A stretch of 64,000 nucleotides of DNA, from contig NZ_CP108088.1 of assembly GCF_036192275.1 (NCBI RefSeq), forward strand, positions 9,094,578 through 9,158,577. Reading direction: 5' to 3'. Below are positions 28,266-35,985 of the stretch, piece by piece (the first letter of the stretch is position 1; the number at the start of each line of letters is the position of its first letter). Position numbers and translations under genes: made by a program. The notes under the pieces are model-generated. The model was given only the letters and a program-made list of their open reading frames with translations. It was not told where the DNA came from and did not search any database. Source of the stretch: Streptomyces sp. NBC_00250 (GTDB lineage: Bacteria; Actinomycetota; Actinomycetes; Streptomycetales; Streptomycetaceae).

Positions 28266-28332
28266 TGACCACTGACCACTGACCACTGACCACTGACCAC
28301 TGACCACTGACCACTGACCACTGACCACTGAC
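28266..28332. repeat. Heptamer tandem repeat (TGACCAC), about 9.6 units
   Basis: Sixty-seven bases of perfect TGACCAC repetition. On the other strand it reads GTGGTCA and would encode a VVSGQWS repeat, which the truncated minus-strand gene runs into. It is low in GC for this genome. Spacers are absent, so it is not CRISPR. Confidence 0.95.
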
Positions 28333-28335
28333 CTC

Positions 28336-28472
28336 GTCGAGTCGCCTCCGACGGGATAGACCCAGCCCTCAGACAGCTGCCGACGCACGTACAGGCGCCC
28401 CACGACCTCCTGCTCACCGTCGGGCAGCAGCACCCGGATCGGCACCGGCTCAAACCCCTCGGAGGACGTCAC
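28336..28472 (-). pseudogene. 5' fragment of a small hypothetical gene cut by the heptamer repeat
   Basis: From 28472 the minus strand reads MTSSEGFEPVPIRVLLPDGE, QEVVGRLYVRRQLSEGWVYP and VGGDSTR with good coding bias, then enters the heptamer repeat (VVSGQWS) and stops. About 45 genuine residues remain. Function unknown. Confidence 0.5.
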
Positions 28473-28495
28473 ACGCCCACCGTAGAAGGCGCCGT

Positions 28496-28615
28496 CCCGC
28501 CGGCCACGGCCACGTCACTCAGGTCGTCCTCGGTGCAGGCCTCGGCGACGGCCGCTACACCCAGCGTGTGTCGGAAGTCGAGCCCGCCGAGGTGGCGATC
28601 CTGGTGTGTGACTAG
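28496..28615 (+). pseudogene. 3' fragment of a small hypothetical gene
   Basis: A frame without a start reads GHGHVTQVVLGAGLGDGRYT, then QRVSEVEPAEVAILVCD and TAG at 28613. Coding-like but truncated at its 5' side. It lies 10 bases before the next gene. Confidence 0.35.
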
Positions 28616-28625
28616 AGTCAGAGGC

Positions 28626-29021
28626 ATGGCAACACCAGTGCTTCAAGCAGTTGAGTCGAACGGGACGACCTGGGATGACGCCTCTGAGGAGCAGCTGCAC
28701 GACCTGCTAGCTGACATGAGTCTCGGATCACGATTTGTCGTCGTGCGGCGGCTTGATCTGGAGCCTGCAGATCAGCACTACATGCAGGTCTATCTCAATG
28801 ACGACCTTAGCTATCAGGTGGAATACCGTGAGGGAGGGCCGGACAGGCACTTCCAGACATGGGTACCCCGCGGGCACGGGGTCTTCGCAGTGGAACCTGT
28901 GGCTGAGGTGCTGCAGGGTTGGGCCTGCGGGCGACCTGGCTGGCGTGACACTCTTTCTTGGGTTCCGTGGTCACCTGCAGAGTCGTGCGCCCGTCACCAC
29001 CCCCTCACAGCCACTCGTTGA
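28626..29021 (+). CDS. Hypothetical protein, immunity-like
   Basis: A 131-residue acidic protein from ATG 28626 (MATPVLQAVESNGTTWDDAS). Conserved-looking features are RFVVVRRLD, HYMQVYLNDDLSYQVEYREG and GPDRHFQTWVP, then WACGRPGWRD.LSWVPW. I recall similar small proteins in Streptomyces; their size, acidity and context next to IS debris fit orphan immunity proteins, but no toxin is adjacent. The C-terminal ~10 residues run into the IS5 remnant and may not be original. Confidence 0.6.
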   Translation: MATPVLQAVESNGTTWDDASEEQLHDLLADMSLGSRFVVVRRLDLEPADQHYMQVYLNDDLSYQVEYREGGPDRHFQTWVPRGHGVFAVEPVAEVLQGWACGRPGWRDTLSWVPWSPAESCARHHPLTATR

Positions 29022-29335
29022 TAGCTGCGACCAGAACAGTCGCTCCATAGCGGACGGCTAGTTTGTCGTACTCGCGGCCACGGCTTGGTGCCTTTGAGGC
29101 GGTTGATGCCGCACTCGACCGCGTGCCTGGCCTTGTAGTCTTCCGGATCGAATTTCGGTGGACGGCCGCCGTGGAAGCCGCGGCACTTACGGTTGCGCAC
29201 CTGGTCGGCCTTGTCCGGGATGGTGCAGCGGATCCCGCGGCGGCGCAGGTAGGTCCGGTTCCGACGGGAGGCGTACGCCTTGTCAGCCCCCACCCGATCG
29301 GGACGGACGCGCGGCTTGGCGGTCAAGAACATCGC
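29005..29335 (-). pseudogene. IS5-family transposase C-terminal remnant
   Basis: Reads RVRPDRVGADKAYASRRNRT, YLRRRGIRCTIPDKADQ, GGRPPKFDPEDYKARHAVEC and GINRLKG, the C-terminal part of an IS5/IS427-type DDE transposase (D..Y.S, then R..VE..I.RLK). A 1-nt deletion near 29080 shifts the end (expected YDKLAVRYGATVLVAAINEW appears in the next frame). The N-terminal half and both ends of the element are missing. Confidence 0.85.
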
Positions 29336-29336
29336 T

Positions 29337-29477
29337 GTCCAGCGAACCGAGATCACTCCGGAGGAGCTCGCCACACTCAGGCAGGTCATCAAGGATGCAC
29401 AACCCCCATCTGGAGAGCCGGAACACCTATATACACGGGCGGGCGTGGGCGAGGTGAACGGCAACCTTTGGCGATGA
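29337..29477 (+). pseudogene. 5'-truncated small ORF joined to IS5 remnant
   Basis: VKNIAVQRTEITPEELATLR, then QVIKDAQPPSGEPEHLYTRA and GVGEVNGNLWR, ends at TGA 29477. It has coding bias but no start; its 5' end is cut at the IS5 junction. It overlaps the following start by ATGA, so the two were probably coupled. Confidence 0.45.
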
Positions 29478-29641
29478 ACCGAAGGCCAAGGAGCGGGTTC
29501 CGCACCAGGCCGCTTGCCGTGGCCGACTTGGAGACTCTCTCGGCCGAACTGCAAGCCTTGGCCAACCGCACCGTGGAGTGGACATACGCGGTCTTGCAGA
29601 AGACGCACGCACACATCTCCAAAGCCGACGACGATGAGTAG
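29474..29641 (+). CDS. Small hypothetical protein coupled to upstream ORF
   Basis: A 55-residue protein (MNRRPRSGFRTRPLAVADLE, then TLSAELQALANRTVEWTYAV and LQKTHAHISKADDDE). The ATG overlaps the previous stop (ATGA) and GAGGTGA lies upstream within the preceding ORF. Mostly helical and basic then acidic. Function unknown. Confidence 0.5.
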   Translation: MNRRPRSGFRTRPLAVADLETLSAELQALANRTVEWTYAVLQKTHAHISKADDDE

Positions 29642-29688
29642 CCCGGCAAACCTGCAAGCCCGCCATATCCGCCCAGCGTGTTCGCCAC

Positions 29689-29737
29689 GAACCCACGGGT
29701 CCGTCACCGAAAGTGGCGGCATCGGACCCGCGGGTTC
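29689..29737. repeat. Hairpin repeat, copy 1
   Basis: GAACCCACGGGTCC pairs with GGACCCGCGGGTTC across a 21-nt loop. The whole element, including the preceding CCCAGCGTGTTCGCC, recurs 1.1 kb away at 30788-30836 with several changes in the loop. Possibly a terminator family or a small repeated element. Confidence 0.7.
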
Positions 29738-29843
29738 CCGCTGAAGAACCTTCAGTTTCCGCGAACTCACGGGGATCACGGCCCGGAGCTCCCGTCTCTG
29801 CCCCGGCCGCAAGATAGCCGTCAGAGATAGGGGCGTCGGGTCA

Positions 29844-30425
29844 CTACAACTGGTCCCGGTCCCCCTCAGCAACGCCTGAGTACCTCAGCAACGATTGGTA
29901 TGCCGCCTGGACTACGGGCTCCGGTTCTGGGAGGGACTCCCCCCGCTGGTATGCCCCCAAGCACTCCAGTGCGTCGCTGCAGATATCCCTGTCGCGCCCG
30001 TGGCTGGCTTCAGCCGACGTTTCTGTGGGGAGGCTGTAGATCATCCTGATGTCCATCCAGATGCGCCGTCGTAGGGGACGGTCAGGAACTCGCAGCATCG
30101 TGATCTCGATTCGCTCGCGGCGATCCTGCATGCGATGGAAGCGTTTGACCTTCTTCTGCGGGGATAGGGTCTCCGATCTCCAGAAGGCGCTTGGATATGT
30201 GTGCCGGGTGTCCTCCGCGGGCCATTCGTAGCTGCCCACTTTTAGGCGGATGTCCTTCTGGATCTCCATGAACTCGGACATAGCCTGCTCGATGGCCGCC
30301 TGAGCCGCCTCTGTCCGTGCAGCCTTTACCTGCTGATGTTGCTCCCAGACCGTGCCGGCGAAGGTCGTGGCCCCGCCTACGAGAGCACCGCCCAGGGCGA
30401 AGAGTCCTGCCGTCAGATCGCTCAT
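29844..30425 (-). CDS. Membrane-anchored hypothetical protein
   Basis: A 193-residue protein from ATG 30425 (AGGACG upstream; an earlier in-frame start at 30476 is less likely). Residues 2-24 (SDLTAGLFALGGALVGGATT) form one membrane helix, followed by a helical coiled-coil region (EQHQQVKAARTEAAQAAIEQ) and a cytoplasmic basic domain. This is a common Streptomyces architecture without known function. Confidence 0.65.
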   Translation of the reverse strand: MSDLTAGLFALGGALVGGATTFAGTVWEQHQQVKAARTEAAQAAIEQAMSEFMEIQKDIRLKVGSYEWPAEDTRHTYPSAFWRSETLSPQKKVKRFHRMQDRRERIEITMLRVPDRPLRRRIWMDIRMIYSLPTETSAEASHGRDRDICSDALECLGAYQRGESLPEPEPVVQAAYQSLLRYSGVAEGDRDQL

Positions 30426-30850
30426 GAGCTGCGTCCTGTGGCTGACCGCAGCGTGGCTTCGGCCTGGCCTGGCCACCGGCCAGGATGACGGTCACGGTAC
30501 GACGGCGATACGGCGGCCGTGGGGGGCTGGTACTCGGGTCTGTCTGATGGGGTGGGCAAGGGCTTGAAAACGGCGGCAACACCAAACTGGTTCACCATGA
30601 CCATCACGCTCAAGTGGGCCTCCGGCGGCTGGACGTTGCGCGAGCTTCGTGATTCACACAGCACAGCGCGCTTGGTTGTCCACCTTGCGCCTCGACACCA
30701 CCCTGGCGGCTTTCCGGGGGAGAAGGACACCCGGATGCATCCGGGATCGGAGGTAGGAGTCCTGAGCCGACCCAGCGTGTTCGCCGTGAACCCGCGGGTC
30801 CATCCCCGCAAATGTCGGCACTGGATCCTCGGGTTCCCGCTGTCAGTGCA
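30426..30850. other. Gene-free stretch containing hairpin repeat copy 2
   Basis: About 420 bases without a convincing gene. The only feature I see is the second hairpin repeat (30788-30836). Confidence 0.5.
30788..30836. repeat. Hairpin repeat, copy 2
   Basis: GAACCCGCGGGTCC and GGATCCTCGGGTTC flank a 21-nt loop, with CCCAGCGTGTTCGCC directly before it, as in copy 1 at 29689. Spacing and orientation are the same. Confidence 0.7.
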
Positions 30851-31066
30851 CCGATGCGCGGACAGGACGCCACCCTGGAGCGGCTCCGCGTCGACTGACA
30901 ACTCGAAGAAGCCCTGACCCACGGGCCCGACCCGCTTCACCTCGCCGAGGTGTTCGGGCTCGACGAGAAGACCGCCATGCGTTACGCGGACTCGGCCCGG
31001 CGCCTCCTGGAAGCCAGTGCCGAATCGTGGAGCGTCGTGCCAGCATCGGCGGATGATCAACGCTGA
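30848..31066 (+). pseudogene. C-terminal remnant of an integrase/recombinase
   Basis: The frame reads DATLERLRVD, TGA (probably from CGA), QLEEALTHGPDPLHLAEVFG, LDEKTAMRYADSARRLLEAS, ending at TGA 31064. The pattern 'P..LA..FGLDEKTA.RYA..AR.LLE' is one I know from the C-termini of Streptomyces tyrosine-type integrase/recombinase proteins. No catalytic residues remain. Its last bases overlap the next gene's start. Confidence 0.6.
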
Positions 31067-31469
31067 GGACCTGGTCGGCAGGCACCTGCTGAAGGTGACG
31101 ACGTCCTGGCACCACTACAAAAAGACCGAACCCTCCCTCCTGCACATGTGGCTGCACATGGACGGCCTTGGCCCCGTTCGGTTCCACACGCCGGACGACG
31201 GGTTGTTCCTGGAGATCGATCAGCCTCACGGCCCCTACGACATGGACGAGTACGGTCACACCACGGTCGAGGACGACCTGCCCAGCTTCCCCATGGCCCG
31301 GTTCGTCGGCCAGCGAATCCTCTCCGCCCGGGAGATCCGCTACCGGCGCGGTAACTACGACTTCGCCATCGGCATCACCGTCCAGTTTCCCGACGGCACC
31401 ATGCACATCCTCAACCTCGCGGACGAGATCGTCCTGGCCCATGATCAGCACCTGGGTCCGGTTGAGTGA
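31053..31469 (+). CDS. Hypothetical protein (138 aa)
   Basis: Begins MINAEDLVGRHLLKVTTSWH and contains DGLFLEIDQPHGPYDMDEYG and GITVQFPDGTMHILNLADEI. Soluble, beta-rich and acidic, with good third-position GC. No recognised motif. Its start overlaps the integrase remnant, so the native promoter may be lost. Similar small proteins occur as orphan immunity-like genes in Streptomyces; no partner is seen. Confidence 0.6.
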   Translation: MINAEDLVGRHLLKVTTSWHHYKKTEPSLLHMWLHMDGLGPVRFHTPDDGLFLEIDQPHGPYDMDEYGHTTVEDDLPSFPMARFVGQRILSAREIRYRRGNYDFAIGITVQFPDGTMHILNLADEIVLAHDQHLGPVE

Positions 31470-31470
31470 T

Positions 31471-31800
31471 GGGCGACGTGTGAGTTGCAGTGGTTTGCGA
31501 CGGTGTCCTGCACTGGATGTGGGACGTGTTGTTGCTGGTCGTGGGTCTGTGCGGGGTGTTGTAGGTGTCGTTCTTTGGGTGAAGGTCGGTGTCGTTTCCT
31601 GTCGCCGGTCGGTGAGTCTGCACAGTCGCTGTGTTCCTGACCTGGTGTTGTGCAGGTTGGTTGAGCGGGTTTGTGGCTGGGTGGCTCAATGAATCTGCGT
31701 AGTGTCGGGATGCTTTCTCCGTCTGACCTGAGATGTTTCCGATCCTGGATGTGGTTGTGCAGGTTGGTTGGGGACTGCGCAGTTTCGCTGGTTGTTGGTA
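31471..31800. repeat. Diverged intergenic repeat, copy A
   Basis: The stretch starting GGGCGACGTGTGAGTTGCAG resembles 53629-53770 over about 150 bases (shared blocks GACGTGTG.GTTGCAGTGG, TGGTGAAGGT or GGGTGAAGGT, TTGTCGTTT or GTGTCGTTT). Both copies lie next to GCAGGTTGGTTGA-type words (31651 and 31760 here, 53600 there). The plus strand is unusually G+T-rich. It looks noncoding. Confidence 0.6.
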
Positions 31801-32216
31801 TGTGGCTAGTCCCTCGACGGCACCGACCACCAAAGCCACAAGGAAAACAGGGCAGTGGCTACGTAGGTCACAACGGAGAGCGTTTGTCTCTGGAGACGGA
31901 GAGCACCTGCCGGTCGTTGGCGTGTGGAATGTCGCTGAGAGATAGGAGCGGCGGGGCGGAGTGGAGGCTAGGTGGACCCGTCTTGGGGGAATCACGCGCC
32001 CCCAGCGGCCGCCGGGAGGGCCCTGGTGGAGCCGATTCTGTTCAGGGAGCCCGAGGAATCCCGCGTAGGCCTGCCCCCAGCGAGCGGCCGGACTTCGTGG
32101 TACTCGCCCTGGCTCTTCGGGGTGATCTGGAAGGGCCGGAGCGGCAGAGTTGAAGAGGTGCTCGCCGACTTCGAGCCAGGAGGCCCCGCGTAGACAAAGC
32201 CAAAGTCCCCGCGTCA
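31801..32216. other. Gene-free stretch
   Basis: About 410 bases without a supported gene. A short plus-strand frame near 32090-32190 (SGRTSWYSPWLFGVIWKGRS) has some coding character and may be a remnant. Confidence 0.4.
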
Positions 32217-32244
32217 GCAAGTAGTTGCTACTCTGGCAAGTAGA
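32217..32244. promoter_or_regulatory. Direct GCAAGTAG repeats upstream of membrane protein/regulator pair
   Basis: GCAAGTAG occurs at 32217-32224 and 32237-32244, with an inverted CTACT between them, 50-75 bases before the membrane-protein start. The AT-rich words in a GC-rich genome suggest an operator for the winged-helix regulator encoded two genes downstream. Confidence 0.45.
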
Positions 32245-32293
32245 TGCCGGGGTAGACATAGGGATGCCCCGGCGACGACGGGAGGGGTTTGGC

Positions 32294-32710
32294 ATGCGCG
32301 AACAGGCCGATGCGGCCGCAGCGTTGAAGGGGATTGCGCGGATCGAGGCGACCGCGCGGGGGCGAAGCGGCTGGTACGCCGGCTACCTGTGGTTCTTCGC
32401 CGTCTGGCAGCTTGGCCTGGTTCCCGCCGTGCTGCTGTGGCACGGACCGACGGGGACACTGGTCAGCACACTGGCGAATGCCCTCGTGGTCATGGGGCTG
32501 TCCCTGTTCGCCGCGCGGCAGCCTGTAGTTCCGCGCGGCTACGGCGGCCGGCACCTCAGAGTGATCGGCGCCTGGGCGGTGGCCTACGGCTTGGCCCTCG
32601 CGCTCGGCTTCACGGTCTTCGTGGACAGTGTCGCCTTCGCGGCCGTGGCTGCCCTCGCGTGCGCGCTGCCGGCCTCTGCGGCAGCCTGGCGGGAGGCGCG
32701 CGCCGTATGA
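32294..32710 (+). CDS. Small polytopic membrane protein
   Basis: A 138-residue protein from ATG 32294 (GGGAGGGG 6 nt upstream). After a short cytoplasmic helix there are four hydrophobic helices (YLWFFAVWQLGLVPAVLLW, TLANALVVMGLSLFAA, VIGAWAVAYGLALALGFTVF, AFAAVAALACALPASAAA). Its stop overlaps the start of the winged-helix regulator (ATGA), so both are translated together. Such membrane protein/regulator couples are common in Streptomyces; the cargo or signal is unknown. Confidence 0.75.
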   Translation: MREQADAAAALKGIARIEATARGRSGWYAGYLWFFAVWQLGLVPAVLLWHGPTGTLVSTLANALVVMGLSLFAARQPVVPRGYGGRHLRVIGAWAVAYGLALALGFTVFVDSVAFAAVAALACALPASAAAWREARAV

Positions 32711-33039
32711 CGCAGGGAGCCCTGGAGGGGGCAGGACGGGGCCCTCACCCGCGGCACGCACTCGCACCCCTTCTGGCCTCGGCTGTGCGTCTGTCGATCG
32801 TCGCAGCCCTCGCTGCCGTGGAGAAGGCCGAGTTCGCCTACGTGCGGGATCTGGTGGAGATCACCGACTCCGCGTTGTCGAAACAGGTCTCGCGCCTGGA
32901 AGAAGTGGGCTGGGTGACGGTCGAGAAGGGGCAGGTCGGACGCCGGCCGCGGACCTGGCTGCGTCTGACTGAGGATGGAGCAACTGCTTACCGGCGCCAC
33001 CTCGCCGCGCTCACGGCGATCGCGGGTCCACTGCGCTGA
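32707..33039 (+). CDS. Winged-helix transcriptional regulator
   Basis: A 110-residue DNA-binding protein. The wHTH spans most of it: LASAVRLSIVAALAAVEKAE, FAYVRDLVEITDSALSKQVS (recognition helix) and RLEEVGWVTVEKGQVGRRPR (wing), ending LRLTEDGATAYRRHLAALTA. This is the MarR/ArsR-like 'LSKQVSRLEE' architecture of small actinobacterial regulators. Coupled by ATGA to the membrane protein, it probably controls this operon through the GCAAGTAG repeats upstream. A strong terminator follows. Confidence 0.85.
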   Translation: MTQGALEGAGRGPHPRHALAPLLASAVRLSIVAALAAVEKAEFAYVRDLVEITDSALSKQVSRLEEVGWVTVEKGQVGRRPRTWLRLTEDGATAYRRHLAALTAIAGPLR

Positions 33040-33047
33040 TACGGGCG

Positions 33048-33086
33048 GGACGGACGGCTGGCCACATTGTGGCCAGCCGTCCGTCC
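33048..33086 (+). terminator. Strong rho-independent-like hairpin
   Basis: GGACGGACGGCTGGCCACA pairs perfectly with TGTGGCCAGCCGTCCGTCC around a minimal loop, 9 bases after the regulator's stop. Very stable; ends the two-gene operon. Confidence 0.8.
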
Positions 33087-33392
33087 GAGCCTTGACGGCG
33101 GTAGACCGCTCGTCACGAAAAGTCCGCCTACCGTCGAATGCTGCATGAACCTGCACAGCACGAAACTCGCCTTGAGGCAAGCACCGGAGCGCTGCTAGAA
33201 CTCGGCAACACGATTCTGATGGGGCGAAGTCTGCTCTCCCTGTTCAGCAACATGCGCTCTCGCTTCGCGGCGATGAAGCCAGACATGCCGAACTGGGTTC
33301 CTCGACCCGTCGTACAACCTTGAACGGCTGTTGTGAGTCATGTGGGTGTGGCGCAGGGACGCCGCACCCACAGCACGTTCGGGAGAATCCCC

Positions 33393-35651
33393 TTGAAGCA
33401 TTCCAGCCCGGCCGGCAAGCGGCTCACCGTGGCCGTCACCGTCGCTCTCGCGGTCACCGGCGGCGGTCTGACCTCCGGCCCGGCGCTGGCCTCGGTGCCT
33501 TCCGCCCTCATGGTCACCGCGGACGACGCACCGTCCGCCCCCGCCGTCATCGACCCGGCATCGGCGCTGCGCGGCTGGGGGCCTTCCGGGTTCCTCAGCC
33601 GCGTAGGTGAGTCGAACGAGGTGCCCACCTATCGGTGGACGCGGTACGCGGATGGCGTCACGACCACGCTGCCGGCGACGACGACCTACTACCGTGCCTC
33701 GGTGGGCGGTGACGTCGTCGTGCGGCCGGAGGGCACCACGTACCACCTGTACGACATGGCGGCGGGCGGCGAGCCCGTCTCGATCGACACCGCGTCGCTC
33801 GGCGCCTCGGCGACGCTCAGCTGGGTCGCGGACCGCACGCTCGTGATGCGGACGGACGACGGCTCCGGCCGCACCACGCTGCACCTCGTGTCCAAGCCGC
33901 AGGGCGAGGTCGTGGACCTTGTGGTCACCGGCCTCCCGGCGGACGCAAAGGTCGCTTTCTCCTCGCTCGCCGCGCCCGGCCTCCTCGCCGTCAGCTACAC
34001 CGGCACAGTGCGCGGTGTCGCCGGGAAGCGGCTCGCCGTCGTGGACCTCGCGGAGGGGAGGGTCGTCGATGACCGGCCGGTTCCGGTGATCGACCCCTTG
34101 TCCGGGATCGCGGTCTCCGCTACCCACGTGGCCTGGGTGGAGCGGCCCTCTGAGGGGGAGACCGTCGTAGTGACGGCCCGCCGAGGCTCGGACGCTGCCC
34201 CGCACCGCATGACGCACCGCGGGCAGGACAGGGGAGTCTCTGTCTTCCTGCTGGGCGGCTGGGTCCTGTTCGGCGTGCCCGGCGGGTCCACCGCCCAGGG
34301 CCCGAACCCGCTTCACGCGCTGCAGGCTGTCCCCGTGGACGGCGGCACGAGACCCTTCGTCCTGCTCGACAGCCTGGTGACCGGTTACGGAACACCAGAC
34401 ACCCTGCTCGTCCAGGGCGGGACGGACGCCCAGGGCGAGGGCGTGTACCGGATCGTCCTCGGCTCGGACGGCAAGCCCCTTGCCACCCGGCTCGCGACCA
34501 CTGGTCTGCGGACCACGCTCGGAGTGGTGGAGGAGTCCGTCCCGGCCGTCGCCGACTTCAGCGCGCCCGGATCCACCGTTCGCTTCGACTGGTACCTCGG
34601 GCGGGGCAGGGCCGTGGCCGAGCTCGTGATCATCGAATACGCGACCAACCACACCTGGTCGCAGCGCGTCCACGTGGAGGACCGACTTTCTTCCGACCGG
34701 TTCGGCCGCGTCACCCTCGACTGGAACGGCCTCTCCAACAGCCAGCTCTCCGCCCCCAGCGGCTCCTACATCTGGAGGCTGACAGCATCGCCGTTCAACG
34801 GCATCGGCCCGGTGCTGCAGCGGACCGGCACCCTCAAGGTCACGAACAAGGCCGTCCAGCACGACTACTCGGGCAGCGCCTTCCCCGACTTGCTCGTCCG
34901 GAACGCGAACGGCGATCTGCACTCGTACGACACCCGCCAAGTCCTCTTCGACCCCGGCTACGGGTACCAATGGGACGGGACCTATCGGGGCCGCGGCTGG
35001 AACGCCTACGACCGGATCCTCGCCACCGGCAACCTGGACTCCACCCCGCACTCCGACCTCGTCGCCCGTGACCGGACGGGCGTCCTCTGGTTCTACTCGA
35101 ACGAGGGCGGCACGCTGGCCAAACGGACCTCGATCGGTGGTGGCTGGAACGCCTACGACGAACTTGCGGCCGGTTCCGACCTGACCGGCGACGGCCGGCC
35201 CGATCTCGTCGCCACCGACCGCTCCGGTGTCCTATGGCTCTACAAGGCCACCGGCTCGGCAAACAAGCCGTTCACAGCGCGCAAGCGGATCGGCGGCGGC
35301 TGGGACGCCTACAACAACGTCACCGCCCCCGGCAACCTCGGCGGCGGGACGACCGGCGACCTCCTCGCCCGCGACAAGGACGGCGTCCTCTGGCTGTACC
35401 TCGGCAAGGGCGACGGCACCTTCGCGCCGCGCACAAAGATCGGTGCGGGCTGGGGCCGCATGGAACACCTCGTCCCCATCGGTGACTTCGGCCGCGACGG
35501 GCGCCCCGACCTCCTGACCTCCCAAATCGACCGCGACGGCCGTACCGTATTCCTCCGCTACAAGGGCACCGGCAACTGGCGCGCACCTTTCGAGAAGGCC
35601 GTGACGACGCCCGTGGACCCGCTGCTCTACGGCTTCGACCTTCTCTCCTGA
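33393..35651 (+). CDS. Secreted FG-GAP/VCBS-repeat protein, paralogue 1
   Basis: A 752-residue secreted protein. TTG 33393 is chosen because it follows GGGAG, gives the leader KHSSPAGKRLTVAVTVALAV and mirrors the starts of its neighbours (KH at positions 2-3, GGGAG.AATCCCC). Residues ~50-390 form a beta-rich domain of unknown role; ~396-486 resemble a FlgD Ig-like domain (YIWRLTASPFNGIGPVLQRT); from ~490 to the end are FG-GAP repeats (DLTGDGRPDLVATDRSGVLW, LYLGKGDGTFAPRTKIGAGW). FG-GAP folds are extracellular beta-propellers that bind calcium and ligands or carbohydrates. It is the first of a four-gene tandem array on the same strand, arisen by duplication. Confidence 0.85.
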   Translation: MKHSSPAGKRLTVAVTVALAVTGGGLTSGPALASVPSALMVTADDAPSAPAVIDPASALRGWGPSGFLSRVGESNEVPTYRWTRYADGVTTTLPATTTYYRASVGGDVVVRPEGTTYHLYDMAAGGEPVSIDTASLGASATLSWVADRTLVMRTDDGSGRTTLHLVSKPQGEVVDLVVTGLPADAKVAFSSLAAPGLLAVSYTGTVRGVAGKRLAVVDLAEGRVVDDRPVPVIDPLSGIAVSATHVAWVERPSEGETVVVTARRGSDAAPHRMTHRGQDRGVSVFLLGGWVLFGVPGGSTAQGPNPLHALQAVPVDGGTRPFVLLDSLVTGYGTPDTLLVQGGTDAQGEGVYRIVLGSDGKPLATRLATTGLRTTLGVVEESVPAVADFSAPGSTVRFDWYLGRGRAVAELVIIEYATNHTWSQRVHVEDRLSSDRFGRVTLDWNGLSNSQLSAPSGSYIWRLTASPFNGIGPVLQRTGTLKVTNKAVQHDYSGSAFPDLLVRNANGDLHSYDTRQVLFDPGYGYQWDGTYRGRGWNAYDRILATGNLDSTPHSDLVARDRTGVLWFYSNEGGTLAKRTSIGGGWNAYDELAAGSDLTGDGRPDLVATDRSGVLWLYKATGSANKPFTARKRIGGGWDAYNNVTAPGNLGGGTTGDLLARDKDGVLWLYLGKGDGTFAPRTKIGAGWGRMEHLVPIGDFGRDGRPDLLTSQIDRDGRTVFLRYKGTGNWRAPFEKAVTTPVDPLLYGFDLLS

Positions 35652-35985
35652 TCCGCAGTCACCTCCGGCATCCTTCCCGACGCCGATTCCGAGGTGCTGC
35701 TCCAGGCGGTGGCCGAAGCAGTCTTCCCGTACCCATCCCCCGACGGTCGCCGCCGTGAGAACGATGGAGACGGAGAGGGCGGGCCGGCCGACACTGCAGC
35801 CCCGATCCGGGCCCGCTCGTCCACCGCGGGCCGGGCCGGTGGCAGACCCTCCTCGGCCCAGTCGAGTACGCGTCCGCGGACTGCACGGCTTGTCCGCACG
35901 ACATCCACTGATCTGCATCCGTTCGCCGGTTCCGCGGGCTTGCCGATGACCTCACCCTCCTCAGAACTTGGAGAGAACCACCCCC
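35652..35985. other. Spacer between FG-GAP paralogues 1 and 2
   Basis: About 330 bases with no supported gene. It may hold a promoter for paralogue 2; GGAGAGAA lies at 35970 before its GTG. Confidence 0.5.

Noticed and set aside
28266..28332. Possible CRISPR array
   Set aside because: The units are contiguous 7-mers without spacers and no cas genes are nearby.
31411..32295. A 294-codon minus-strand frame
   Set aside because: Thr/Pro/Asn-rich composition reflects the G+T-rich repeat on the plus strand; no start signal or domain.
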